DNA from: Lentisphaeria bacterium UBA1784
GTDB taxonomy: Bacteria > Verrucomicrobiota > Lentisphaeria > Victivallales > Victivallaceae
Reading direction: 5' to 3'
DNA: 19,209 nt
Assembly: GCA_002315455.1 (NCBI GenBank)
Contig: DCGG01000112.1
Location: forward strand, 3,770-22,978
Shown here: positions 1 through 7,454 of the stretch, in pieces
Numbering within the stretch: the stretch's first letter is position 1
Layout: every line of letters begins with the position of its first letter
Position numbers and translations under genes: made by a program
Notes under the pieces: generated by a model
The model's input: only the letters and a program-made list of their open reading frames with translations
What the model was told of the DNA's origin: nothing
The model's database searches: none

Positions 1-149
1 CTGGGAGAGGTCTTTAGTGACAGCTTCCGGCTCCCTGCTTCATTATCTATTGATATATTCCTGAAGTTTTCCCTCAAGGGAAGCAGGCTCTTTCATAAGT
101 CGTTCTCTATGTAGCAGGAGCCTTGCCGTAAGACTCTAACTGGGGGATA
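1..149. other. Left-edge intergenic stretch, no convincing gene
   Basis: This stretch lies downstream of the efflux operon (minus strand). Its GC content is about 47 percent by hand count (70 of 149), lower than the neighbouring genes. An 8-base inverted repeat (CCTGCTTC at 34-41, GAAGCAGG at 80-87) has a 38-base loop, and a small CCCT/AGGG hairpin lies inside it; there is no U-tract, so this is at best a weak terminator. A 17-codon minus-strand reading frame (43-96, starting MKEPASLEG) and an open plus-strand frame from base 1 to about 114 exist, but neither resembles a family I know. Confidence 0.4.
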
Positions 150-869
150 TCACTTCCCGAACACGACTACGCCGGTGTGGGGGGCTTCGCAGGAAGAGAA
201 CTCCATCCCGGGGATCAGATCGGCGAGGTTCCCCTTCTGTACCACCGCCGCGGATGCGTAGGGCCGCACGGAGATCAAACGCAGTTCAAAACCATCCCGC
301 CGGTAGATCATCCCGGGAGCGGCACCAGCGGCGGCTCCCGCAGACAAGGCGACAACACCCAAGTCAGGATTGACCGCAAGCACGCGGCAACGCTCCAGTG
401 GGGTGTTTTCCAAGCGGTCCGCCACAAGGCTGAAGGCGCTGGCGGCGGCCTCCAGTTCTTCCAGACGGAGCAGTATCTGCGCACGCTCCGCCGGGCTGAG
501 CGGTTTCAGAAACGGCCGCAACTGCCGGGAGACTTCGCCGGCTTTCAGCACAAGGGCTATCCCGCTGGCGGAAAGGGTCTCGATGGTGCGCATCTGCCGC
601 AGTTCCCGCTCTCCGGAGGGAAGCTGTTTCCCCGCATCGGCGGCACTTCCAAGCCAAATGCGCATCCGGGCAAGTTCCGCCTCCCTCTCCTGAAGGGCGA
701 GCCGAAGGCGCTTCACCTCCTGCTCAAGTTCCGTGGTGCGCCCGGCTTCCATGCTCCGTTTGGCAACAGCGGGAACGGACTTCGCCTTTGCTCCGTCTTC
801 CGCGGCGGAAAGGATCATTCCCGCCGCTGCTGGCAACAACGCAAGGCAAAGTCTAAAACCGTTCTTCAT
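150..869 (-). CDS. Secreted coiled-coil protein, last gene of efflux operon
   Basis: This is a hypothetical exported protein of 239 residues. I chose the ATG at 867-869 because it begins a clear signal peptide (KNGFRLCLALLPAAAGMILSAA, cleavage near residue 23) and lies 13 bases after the RND gene's stop; the frame stays open further upstream, but that part would sit inside the RND gene. After the signal come a charged helix likely to form a coiled coil (about 44-75, rich in Glu/Arg/Leu heptads), a second helical stretch (about 118-155), and a C-terminal region (about 158-228) with alternating hydrophobic residues and the pattern VNPDLGVVALSAGAAAG...PGM, which suggests a small beta domain. I recognise no named family. 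Its place after the pump suggests a periplasmic accessory role, but that is inference; it is not an outer-membrane factor by length or features. Confidence 0.75.
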   Translation of the reverse strand: MKNGFRLCLALLPAAAGMILSAAEDGAKAKSVPAVAKRSMEAGRTTELEQEVKRLRLALQEREAELARMRIWLGSAADAGKQLPSGERELRQMRTIETLSASGIALVLKAGEVSRQLRPFLKPLSPAERAQILLRLEELEAAASAFSLVADRLENTPLERCRVLAVNPDLGVVALSAGAAAGAAPGMIYRRDGFELRLISVRPYASAAVVQKGNLADLIPGMEFSSCEAPHTGVVVFGK

Positions 870-882
870 CGCCACCCCTGCC

Positions 883-3800
883 CTATTTTTCCGGGCTGGT
901 CTTATGAAACCAGTCGGAAACCCGCTCCCGGGTCTTCTGGAACAGCGCATAAGTGGAGGGAATGAATGCGATCCCCACAATGGTGGAGAGCAACATTCCG
1001 TAGAGTGTGGTGATGCCGATGGCACGGCGGCTTCCGGCTCCGGCACCCGTGGCGACGGCCATGGGGAGCACGCCGATGACGAAACTCCACGCTGTCATCA
1101 GCACCGCACGGTACCGCTGGCTGAACCCCTCCTGCGCGGCCTCGTTGACGGACTTGCCGCTCTCCCGTTCCTGCTTGGAGAACTCCACCATCAGAATGGC
1201 GTTTTTGCAGGAGAGTCCGATGAGCATGACGATTCCCAACTGGGCGTAGATGCTGAACTCCATGTTGCAGATCCACAATCCGAGGAATCCGCCCAGCATG
1301 GCAAAGAAGAAACTGGTGATCACCGGCATGGGGATGGTCCAACTCTCATACTGTCCCACAAGGAAGAGATAACCGAACACCAGCGCGAACAACAACAGGA
1401 TCACGATCCGGCCCTCGTTGCTCCGCTCCTGATAACTCATCTCCGTCCACTCCACCTTGTAATCCCGGGAAAGGTCTTTCTCCACGACCTTCTCGATCTC
1501 GCCCATCACCCGGGAGGTGCTGAAGCCGGGTTTGCACTGCACGTTGATCTTCGCGCAGAGGTTCTGATTGTAGCGGGTGACCAGCCGGGGCCCCACCATG
1601 TACTCCAAGGTGGCGAAACTGCTGATGGGGACCATGGTCCCGGAGTTGTTCTTCACGTTGAGCTGAAGAATGTCATCCTTCTCCGCCCGCTCCGAAGCGT
1701 CCGCCTGGATCTTCACCTTGAAGGAGTAGCCCTTCAGGTTGAAGTCGTTGATGTAACTGGAGGCCAGTTTGCTCTGCAACGTACTGAAAATGGCATTCAC
1801 CGGGACCCCCATGGCTTCCGCCTTGTGCCGGTCGATGTTCAGGAACACCTGCGGCGTGGAAGCTTCATAGGTGCTGAAGGCCCTCAACACCCCCGGCAGG
1901 GAGTTCAGCTTCATGAGCAGTTGGCGCATGGTCTGGAAAAGTTCTGCGGAAGTCTGCGCTCCGGTGCAGGTCAGCATGAAACTGATACCGCCCGTGACGC
2001 CCAGCCCCATGATCGCCGGCGGCTGGAACACGTTGAACTGCGCCTCCGGAATGTTGGACAAAACCTTCTGGATGTTGGCCTGAATGGCGCCGATCTGCGT
2101 CTCCGGAGTTTTGCGCTCATCCCAATTCTTCAGGGTGATGATGGTGGCTCCCACGTTTTCACCCACACCTGCCACGAAACTGTATCCGCTGATGCTCAGA
2201 ATGTTATTGACTCCGGGCACGGAAGGCAGAAGTTTCTGCGCCTCTGCCTGTGCCTTGGCGGTCCGCTCCAGCGAAGCGCCGGGAGGGACGTCCATGATGC
2301 AGAGAAGCGCGCCCTTGTCCTCCGTGGGCAGGAAGGAACGCTGGGTATTCGCATAGAACCGCTCGGAGATCCAGATCACCGCCACCAGAATGAGCGCCGT
2401 GACCAGAAGCGACCGCAACAGGACCGAGGAAATCTTCAGATAGCCCTTCTTGGACCACTCCAATGCCCGGTTGAACCCGAGAAACACAGGATTTTTCGTC
2501 GGTTTCTTGTCTTTCAGCAGAAGTCCGCAGAGGGCGGGGCTGAGGGTCAGCGCGTTCACCGTGGAGATGCAGAGCGAGATGCACATGGTCACCGCAAACT
2601 GCAGATAGATCCTGCCCACCATTCCGCCGTAGAACCCCACCGGGGCGTAGATCGCCACGATCACCAGCGTGGTGGCGATGACGGCTCCGGTGATCTGCTT
2701 CATGCTCTTGGAGGCGGCCTCCTTGGGCGGCAGATGCTCCTCCTCGATGATCCGCATGCAGTTCTCGGTGACGACGATGGCGTCGTCCACCAGCGAACCG
2801 ATCACCAGGATCAGCGCGAACATGGTCAGCAAATTGATGGAGAATCCCAGCGGAATCAGAAAAATGAAGGTCCCCAGCAGACTCACCGGAATGGTCAGCG
2901 CCGGGATCAGCGTCGCCCGCCAGTCCTGCAGAAAGAGGTAGGTGATCGCCACCACCAGCAGCAGGGTAATGATCAGCGTCTCCGCGATCTCGCGCATGGA
3001 GATGCGGATATATTCCGTAGGATCGTAGGTCAGGATGTAGGAGACGCCCTTGGGAAAACTTTTGGCAAGGTCCTTCAGCAGCGTATTGGCGCGCTCCACC
3101 ACCTGAAGCGCGTTGGCATCGTCATTCCGGTAGATCATCATGCCGATGGAACCGCGTCCGTTGAGCATGGAACTGTGGAAGTAGTTCTCTGCTCCCAGTT
3201 CCACCCGGCCGATATCCCGCAGCAGGACCTGCCGGCCGTCGGAGCCGGAACGCACCACGATGTTGCCGAAATCCTCCACCGTGTTCAGGCGGCCGAGGGT
3301 GTTGACTTTCAACTGGATGTAGGAGTTGCTGCCTTCAGTCCCCACGGAGCCCGCCGCGGCCTGCACGTTCTGCCGCTGGATGGCGGCGGCGACCTCCTCG
3401 GGCTTCATCTGCAGAGCGGCCATGTGTTCCGGGTCCAGCCAGATTCGCATGGAGTAGTTCCGCTCGCCCATGATTTGCACCTCGCTGATGCCGTCCACGC
3501 GGGACAGAGGATCGCGGATGTTGGTGCGGATGTAGTTGGAAAGTTCGATGAGGTTCAGCGTGCTGCCGTCGGTCAGAAAACTGTACGCCGCAAGGATGTC
3601 TCCGGAACGCTTGAAGATCCGGATGCCGTTGTCCTTCACGTTCTGGGGCAGGATCGGTTCCGCCCGGCGCACCGCGTTCTGAACGTTTACCTGCGCGATA
3701 TCGGTGTCGGTGCCGGACTTGAAGGTGATCTCCAGCGTGTAGGTACCGGTGTTGCTGGAGGTGGAGTTGTAGTAAAGCAGATCCTCCAAGCCGTTGATCT

Positions 3801-4005
3801 GTTCCTCGATGACGGTCGCCACCGTGTTGGCGACTTCCTCGCTGCCGGCGCCGGTGTAGGTGCAGAACACCATGATGTTCGGGGGCGCGATTTCGGGATA
3901 TTCCGCCACCGGAGCCACCTTCAGACAGAGAAGCCCCAGCAACACCGTGACGATGGAGATGACAATGGCCAGCCTCGGCCGATCAATAAAGACCTGGGAG
4001 ATCAT
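883..4005 (-). CDS. RND multidrug efflux transporter (HAE1/AcrB family)
   Basis: This is an inner-membrane proton-driven drug exporter of 1040 residues, the normal length for AcrB/MexB-type pumps. It starts MISQVFIDRPRLAIVISIV, the usual first membrane helix, followed by the large periplasmic porter loop (about 30-335), a block of membrane helices (about 340-500), a second porter loop (about 560-865) and the last helices (about 866-1025). The proton-relay residues are present: the adjacent aspartates D407 and D408 in GSLVDDAIVV, a lysine at about 934 in GLSCKNAILMVEF, and an arginine near 966 in RYRAVLMT. The start codon overlaps the stop of the adaptor gene in an ATGA (4002-4005), so the two are translationally coupled. 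No outer-membrane channel gene follows. The substrate cannot be told from sequence; the upstream MarR regulator fits a drug or phenolic inducer. Confidence 0.95.
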   Translation of the reverse strand: MISQVFIDRPRLAIVISIVTVLLGLLCLKVAPVAEYPEIAPPNIMVFCTYTGAGSEEVANTVATVIEEQINGLEDLLYYNSTSSNTGTYTLEITFKSGTDTDIAQVNVQNAVRRAEPILPQNVKDNGIRIFKRSGDILAAYSFLTDGSTLNLIELSNYIRTNIRDPLSRVDGISEVQIMGERNYSMRIWLDPEHMAALQMKPEEVAAAIQRQNVQAAAGSVGTEGSNSYIQLKVNTLGRLNTVEDFGNIVVRSGSDGRQVLLRDIGRVELGAENYFHSSMLNGRGSIGMMIYRNDDANALQVVERANTLLKDLAKSFPKGVSYILTYDPTEYIRISMREIAETLIITLLLVVAITYLFLQDWRATLIPALTIPVSLLGTFIFLIPLGFSINLLTMFALILVIGSLVDDAIVVTENCMRIIEEEHLPPKEAASKSMKQITGAVIATTLVIVAIYAPVGFYGGMVGRIYLQFAVTMCISLCISTVNALTLSPALCGLLLKDKKPTKNPVFLGFNRALEWSKKGYLKISSVLLRSLLVTALILVAVIWISERFYANTQRSFLPTEDKGALLCIMDVPPGASLERTAKAQAEAQKLLPSVPGVNNILSISGYSFVAGVGENVGATIITLKNWDERKTPETQIGAIQANIQKVLSNIPEAQFNVFQPPAIMGLGVTGGISFMLTCTGAQTSAELFQTMRQLLMKLNSLPGVLRAFSTYEASTPQVFLNIDRHKAEAMGVPVNAIFSTLQSKLASSYINDFNLKGYSFKVKIQADASERAEKDDILQLNVKNNSGTMVPISSFATLEYMVGPRLVTRYNQNLCAKINVQCKPGFSTSRVMGEIEKVVEKDLSRDYKVEWTEMSYQERSNEGRIVILLLFALVFGYLFLVGQYESWTIPMPVITSFFFAMLGGFLGLWICNMEFSIYAQLGIVMLIGLSCKNAILMVEFSKQERESGKSVNEAAQEGFSQRYRAVLMTAWSFVIGVLPMAVATGAGAGSRRAIGITTLYGMLLSTIVGIAFIPSTYALFQKTRERVSDWFHKTSPEK

Positions 4006-5165
4006 TTCTGCACCGCTTCCTGCCGGGGAGCCCCGACCTGGACCGGTTTCACGCCGAGGCCGGGCATCACCTTGTGGGTCCCGTCCACGATCACCGTCTC
4101 ACCGGCCTTCAGTCCGGAGGTGATCACCTGCACGCCCTTCGCCGAAGGACCGGGAACGACCCTCCGCCGCTGCGGCATATTGTCGGCCCCGAGGACGTAA
4201 ACGAAACACCCGTCCTGCGCGATCATCATGGCAGTCACCGGGATCGTCACCATTTCCCCCGCATCCTTCTGCCCCAGATGGACGGTGCAGAGACCGCCGG
4301 GGATCAGCGCATGATCGGGATTGGGCAGAACCGCCCGGATCAGCAGAGTATCGGTGTTGGTGTCGGCCCGGTTGTCCACGAAATAGACCTTGCCCCGAAT
4401 GGCGGAGGCCTGGTCATCGGCTTTGGCTCCGTAGAAACTGCCGTCCGCCAGTTGCAGGGTGATGTCGGCGTTCTGCTTCACGTTGGCGACGGTGCGGAAG
4501 TATTTGAGATAGTCCCTCTCGCTGATGGCGAAATCCACGTAGATCGGATCATAGGAGACCAGTCGGCACAGTTCACTGGTGTTGGCCCGGACGTAGTTTC
4601 CGGGGGAGAAGAAGCCCCGGCCCATGCGCCCGTCCACGGGAGAGAGGACCCGCGTGTGCTTCAGGTCGTCCTCCGCCGTGACCAGCGCCGCCTGCGCCGC
4701 GTTCAGCTGCGCCTTGGCGATATCATAGACCCGGACTGATTCCTCATAGGCGCTCTCCGCCACCGCATGCTGTTTGATCAGTTTGTCATTCCGGTCGAAG
4801 TTCAACTTGGCGAAGGCAAGTTCCGCCTCGCACTGCTTGACCTTGGCCCGGGCAGAATCCACCGCCGCACGGTAGCTCACGTCCTCGATGACGAAGAGCA
4901 GATCCCCCTTCTTCACCGAAGCTCCGTGGGGGACCGCCTGCTTGATAATCTCGCCGGAAACCCGGGCAATCAGCGTAACGTCGTCCACCGCTTTGACCAT
5001 ACCCACGTATTTCTTCAGAACTTCACCGTGTCCGGGCTTCACCTGATCCACCCACACGGAGGGGAGCGGCATCGCCATCTGGGCGGAAGACTTTCCGGCA
5101 TCCGCCGCAACGGCGGAGAGAACAACACCGGCTGCCAAGACCGGAATCACATTCAGAATACGCAT
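4002..5165 (-). CDS. RND efflux periplasmic adaptor (membrane fusion protein)
   Basis: This is an AcrA/MexA-type adaptor of 387 residues that links an RND pump to an outer-membrane channel. It has an N-terminal export signal (about 1-22, ending VLSAVAADA) without a lipobox cysteine, so it is probably a soluble or signal-anchored periplasmic protein rather than a lipoprotein. Next are the first half of the lipoyl domain (VTLIARVSGEIIKQAVPHGASVKKGD), an alpha hairpin of about 60 residues (roughly 115-180, alternating A/E/K/L), the second lipoyl half (RVLSPVDGRMG), a beta-barrel region (DPIYVDFAISERDYLKYF) and a C-terminal membrane-proximal domain (AGETVIVDGTHKVMPGLGVKPV). It begins at an ATG preceded by AGGTGAGGTG and lies 89 bases after marR. 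It overlaps the RND gene by 4 bases, which makes the pairing firm. Confidence 0.93.
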   Translation of the reverse strand: MRILNVIPVLAAGVVLSAVAADAGKSSAQMAMPLPSVWVDQVKPGHGEVLKKYVGMVKAVDDVTLIARVSGEIIKQAVPHGASVKKGDLLFVIEDVSYRAAVDSARAKVKQCEAELAFAKLNFDRNDKLIKQHAVAESAYEESVRVYDIAKAQLNAAQAALVTAEDDLKHTRVLSPVDGRMGRGFFSPGNYVRANTSELCRLVSYDPIYVDFAISERDYLKYFRTVANVKQNADITLQLADGSFYGAKADDQASAIRGKVYFVDNRADTNTDTLLIRAVLPNPDHALIPGGLCTVHLGQKDAGEMVTIPVTAMMIAQDGCFVYVLGADNMPQRRRVVPGPSAKGVQVITSGLKAGETVIVDGTHKVMPGLGVKPVQVGAPRQEAVQK

Positions 5166-5188
5166 TTTTCAGCACCTCACCTTACATT

Positions 5189-5218
5189 ATTTTATGAAAG
5201 ACCGATCCAATCTTCCAA
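5189..5218 (-). promoter_or_regulatory. Possible internal promoter before the adaptor gene
   Basis: In the 89-base gap between marR and the adaptor gene, the minus strand shows TTGGAA (5213-5218), an 18-base spacer and TAAAAT (5189-5194). It is a weak match to a sigma70 promoter and could allow pump expression apart from marR. The operon could equally be driven only from the promoter ahead of marR. Confidence 0.25.
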
Positions 5219-5254
5219 GAATCCGGTATCCCGTCCCCTGTGGGGCGTACCCGT

Positions 5255-5746
5255 TCAGCGGATCGGAGCCTTTTTATGATAATTGTTCACGTATTCGCCG
5301 AATCCGGCGAGGAACTCGTTGAGCCGCCCCTGATCTTCCAGGGAGACCCCCTTCAGATAATCCCCGGCCATCTCGGTGAAACTGCGCTCCACGTCGTCGA
5401 TGGTCTGCCGCCCGCCGTCATCCAGCCGGATCAGCACCATCCGCCGGTCTTTGGAACTGGGTTTCCGTACCAGATGACCGCGGCCGACCAGAGTTTCCAC
5501 CATCACGGAGACCGTGCTGGGAGAAAGACGGAGCCTCTCCGCCAGATCCTTGAGCGAGACACCCTCCCGGGAATCCCGGGTCATGCGGTCCACCGTGCGG
5601 AGCAAACGTCCCTGACTCAGCGTCAGCGAGGAAAACACTTCGTTGCTCAACGCTGGATCTCCGCAAAATGCGGCTTCCCGCATGTTATCCACCACGTTCA
5701 TCAGTGTCCGGCAGAAATCACGAGCCGTCTTTTCCCGGGCATCCAT
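5255..5746 (-). CDS. MarR-family transcriptional regulator
   Basis: This is a 163-residue winged-helix regulator, normal MarR length. The central part reads VSLKDLAERLRLSPSTVSVMVETLVGRGHLV (helix-turn-helix, about 65-95), followed by the wing KPSSKDRRMVLIRL with the conserved Asp-Arg-Arg typical of the family; flanking N- and C-terminal helices form the dimerisation part. Three start codons occur in a row (GTG 5752, ATG 5749, ATG 5746). The ribosome site AGGAG at 5754-5758 is only 1 base from the GTG and 4 from the first ATG but 7 from the second ATG, so I chose 5746. It is the first gene of the efflux operon. MarR proteins usually repress their own operon and release DNA on binding a small, often phenolic, ligand; a matching inverted repeat lies upstream at 5832-5856. 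The ligand is unknown. Confidence 0.93.
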   Translation of the reverse strand: MDAREKTARDFCRTLMNVVDNMREAAFCGDPALSNEVFSSLTLSQGRLLRTVDRMTRDSREGVSLKDLAERLRLSPSTVSVMVETLVGRGHLVRKPSSKDRRMVLIRLDDGGRQTIDDVERSFTEMAGDYLKGVSLEDQGRLNEFLAGFGEYVNNYHKKAPIR

Positions 5747-5753
5747 CATCACG

Positions 5754-5758
5754 CTCCT
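5754..5758 (-). promoter_or_regulatory. Ribosome binding site of marR (decides start)
   Basis: On the minus strand AGGAG lies 7 bases ahead of the ATG at 5746 and too close (1 and 4 bases) to the GTG at 5752 and the ATG at 5749. It favours the innermost start. Confidence 0.6.
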
Positions 5759-5790
5759 GCATCACTTGTTTTATTCGATGTATTCGGCAT

Positions 5791-5818
5791 AATATAACGC
5801 TTCCAAAGTAATTTGCAA
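5791..5818 (-). promoter_or_regulatory. Sigma70-like promoter of the marR-efflux operon
   Basis: The minus strand reads TTGCAA (-35, 5813-5818), a 16-base spacer, and TATATT (-10, 5791-5796) followed by ATGCC. The start of transcription would be near 5784, giving a leader of about 38 bases. The TATATTAT core recurs in three other promoter candidates of this window. The inverted repeat at 5832-5856 lies just upstream of the -35 box. Confidence 0.55.
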
Positions 5819-5831
5819 ATCAAAACAATCC

Positions 5832-5856
5832 GAATCATGGAATATTTTCATGATTC
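5832..5856. promoter_or_regulatory. Perfect inverted repeat, candidate MarR operator
   Basis: GAATCATG (5832-5839) and CATGATTC (5849-5856) are exact reverse complements separated by 9 AT-rich bases (5840-5848). The size and symmetry suit a dimeric MarR protein. It sits between the two divergent promoters, 14 bases upstream of the marR -35 box and 26 bases upstream of the plus-strand -35 box, so it could control either or both. That MarR binds here is inference. Confidence 0.5.
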
Positions 5857-5865
5857 TTCTGCAAA

Positions 5866-5883
5866 AAATGCCTCAACGCATTT
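5866..5883. promoter_or_regulatory. Second inverted repeat over the plus-strand -35 box
   Basis: AAATGC (5866-5871) and GCATTT (5878-5883) flank six bases. The right arm overlaps the -35 box of the plus-strand promoter (5882-5887), so a bound protein here would block that promoter. It is a different sequence from the repeat at 5832-5856, so it may serve another regulator or be chance. Confidence 0.3.
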
Positions 5884-5910
5884 GATTTGTGCGAGGGGAA
5901 GGGATATATT
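5882..5910 (+). promoter_or_regulatory. Sigma70-like promoter of the BI-1/coaB unit
   Basis: TTGATT (5882-5887), a 17-base spacer, and TATATT (5905-5910) are followed by TATG. Transcription would start near 5917, leaving a leader of about 45 bases before the ATG at 5962. Spacing is ideal and both boxes are close to consensus. Confidence 0.6.
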
Positions 5911-5961
5911 TATGTAAAGAAGTGAGTCCTCGCAACCACAATTCAGGAAAGGAGTCTCTCC

Positions 5962-6681
5962 ATGGCAAACGAACTCAATCAGAATACCGGAGCGTTTCAG
6001 ACGCTTTCTCCCAGTTTTGCGGCGACGCAGAACCGTTTCATCAACCGGGTATTCGGCTGGATGACCGTAGGCTTGGCCGTCACCGGCATCGCCGCGTGGC
6101 TGGTGGCCTCCAATGCGCAGGCAATGCTGAAGGTCGTGCGCATGTACTGGTTCCTCATCATCCTGGAATTCGTGGTGGTGATCGGGCTTTCTGCCGCCAT
6201 CCGCAAACTTTCCGCGGCGGCGGCCACCATGGGCTTCCTCTTTTTCGCCGCACTGAACGGCGTCACGCTGAGCACGATCTTCCTCGCCTACGATGCGAAC
6301 TCCATCACCGCCACCTTCTTCGCCACCAGCGGCACCTTCGGCGTCATGGGCCTCATCGGCTGGGTCACCAAGAAAGACCTCACCTCCGTCGGAAGTCTCT
6401 GCGGCATGGGCCTGATCGGCTTGATCATCGCCTCGCTGATCTGCTGTTTCTTCCCCAACGGGATGGCGTGGCTCTTCATCAGCATCATCGGAGTGGCAAT
6501 CTTCGTGGGGCTGACCGCCTACGACACCCAGAAGATCAAACAGCTCTCCATCGCGGTGGCAGAGGGACAGGTGGACGAGGAATCCGGGAGCAAACTGGCG
6601 ATCCTCGGGGCGCTTCAGCTCTATCTGGACTTCATCAACCTCTTCCTGATGCTTCTCCGGCTCTTCGGGAACCGCAAGTGA
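5962..6681 (+). CDS. Bax inhibitor-1 (BI-1/YccA) family membrane protein
   Basis: This is an integral inner-membrane protein of 239 residues with about seven hydrophobic helices spread from residue 33 to 237. It shows family landmarks near the C terminus, GLTAYDTQKIK and ALQLYLDFINLFLMLLRLFG. The two conserved acidic residues of this region, the Asp of AYDTQ and the Asp of LYLDFIN, correspond to the pair that forms the pH-sensing aspartyl latch of the bacterial homologue BsYetJ, a calcium-leak channel; E. coli YccA instead is linked to FtsH proteolysis. Which role applies here cannot be told. The start has an excellent ribosome site, AAGGAG (5949-5954), 7 bases before the ATG. coaB follows after 36 bases, so the two are probably co-transcribed. 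The gene is divergent from the marR efflux operon and may share its regulation. Confidence 0.93.
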   Translation: MANELNQNTGAFQTLSPSFAATQNRFINRVFGWMTVGLAVTGIAAWLVASNAQAMLKVVRMYWFLIILEFVVVIGLSAAIRKLSAAAATMGFLFFAALNGVTLSTIFLAYDANSITATFFATSGTFGVMGLIGWVTKKDLTSVGSLCGMGLIGLIIASLICCFFPNGMAWLFISIIGVAIFVGLTAYDTQKIKQLSIAVAEGQVDEESGSKLAILGALQLYLDFINLFLMLLRLFGNRK

Positions 6682-6717
6682 CGATCTCCCGCTGAACCAC
6701 CTTCCGGGAGCGATGCC

Positions 6718-7344
6718 ATGCGTCTCTTAGTCACCGCCGGTCCCACCCGGGAACGGCTGGATCCGGTACGGTTTCTTTCCAACCGTTCCAGCGGACGCAT
6801 GGGTTACGCCCTCGCTGCGGCCGCCGTGGAAGCTGGATGGGAGGTCATCCTCGTCTCCGGTCCGGTGAGTCTGATGCCTCCGCTGGGATTGTTCCGGTTC
6901 GAATCCGTGGAATCCGCTTCTCAAATGGCGGAGACCGTCAAGTCCCTCGCGCCCCAGTGCGATGCCGTCATCATGGCGGCGGCGGTGGCGGATTACCGTC
7001 CAGCCCGGGTCTCCGTGCAGAAAATCAAGAAACACCCGGGGGACCTCGTCCTGCAACTGGAGCGGACCGAGGACATCCTCGCTGCCCTCGGCGCCGCAAA
7101 GCCGGCAGGGCAGATCCTCATCGGCTTCGCGGCCGAAACCGAGGAGTTGCTGACCCATGCCAGGGAGAAACTCCTGCGGAAAAATCTGGACTGGATCTGC
7201 GCCAATACCGTGGAATCCGGCTTCGATACCCCCACCAATGCAGTGACCCTGCTTGGGAGGGAGGGGCAGGTCATTTCTCTCGCCACCGCGCCCAAACCGG
7301 AGTTGGCGAGGGAGATCCTCAAGATCCTGTTCCCCCGGTACTGA
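6718..7344 (+). CDS. coaB: Phosphopantothenate-cysteine ligase (stand-alone CoaB)
   Basis: This enzyme joins cysteine to 4'-phosphopantothenate in coenzyme A synthesis, activating the substrate with a nucleotide. At 208 residues it matches only the C-terminal (CoaB) half of the bifunctional Dfp/CoaBC protein; the flavin-dependent decarboxylase half (CoaC) is absent here. The start LLVTAGPTRE.LDPVRFLSNRSSGRMG is the nucleotide-binding part, with N22 in the place of the catalytic Asn210 of E. coli Dfp. The KIKK motif at 102-105 holds the lysine equivalent to Lys289. Also present are AAAVADYRPA, IGFAAET and LDWICANTV, all typical of bacterial type I CoaB. GGGAG (6706-6710) lies 7 bases before the ATG. 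It follows the BI-1 gene by 36 bases, likely as one transcript. A coaC gene must be encoded elsewhere; this split is known in other bacteria. Confidence 0.93.
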   Translation: MRLLVTAGPTRERLDPVRFLSNRSSGRMGYALAAAAVEAGWEVILVSGPVSLMPPLGLFRFESVESASQMAETVKSLAPQCDAVIMAAAVADYRPARVSVQKIKKHPGDLVLQLERTEDILAALGAAKPAGQILIGFAAETEELLTHAREKLLRKNLDWICANTVESGFDTPTNAVTLLGREGQVISLATAPKPELAREILKILFPRY

Positions 7345-7377
7345 ACGACCTTTTTTCCGGTTCTGCGGATATCCGAT

Positions 7378-7406
7378 TTGCACAGACGGAGATTTTGTGC
7401 TATATT
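7378..7406 (+). promoter_or_regulatory. Sigma70-like promoter of the fusion glycosyltransferase gene
   Basis: TTGCAC (7378-7383), a 17-base spacer ending in TGTGC, and TATATT (7401-7406) followed by ATCC. Both boxes and the spacing are near ideal. Transcription would start near 7413, leaving about 42 bases before the ATG at 7455. It makes the downstream gene independent of coaB. Confidence 0.65.
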
Positions 7407-7454
7407 ATCCTCCGATTATCGGCGATTTCAACTTTTTGAACGAGAGGGGATGCT

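Noticed and set aside
43..96. 17-codon minus-strand frame (MKEPASLEG...) and open plus-strand frame at the left edge, considered as a transposase remnant
   Set aside because: Too short, with no recognisable motif, inverted-repeat ends or target duplication; left as unannotated intergenic sequence.
870..1046. Longer start for the coiled-coil protein
   Set aside because: The extension lies inside the RND gene, has no ribosome site, and would bury the signal peptide.
733..4200. Very long plus-strand open frame (1155 codons) opposite the RND and adaptor genes
   Set aside because: It is antisense to clear coding sequence of the RND transporter and is rich in His, Gln and Asp, as expected of a shadow frame in GC-rich DNA; no family features and no ribosome site tied to it.
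5166..5254. Second MarR operator in front of the adaptor gene
   Set aside because: CCGGATTCTTGG and AGATTGGATCGG look loosely symmetric but do not pair over more than a few bases and do not match the GAATCATG repeat.
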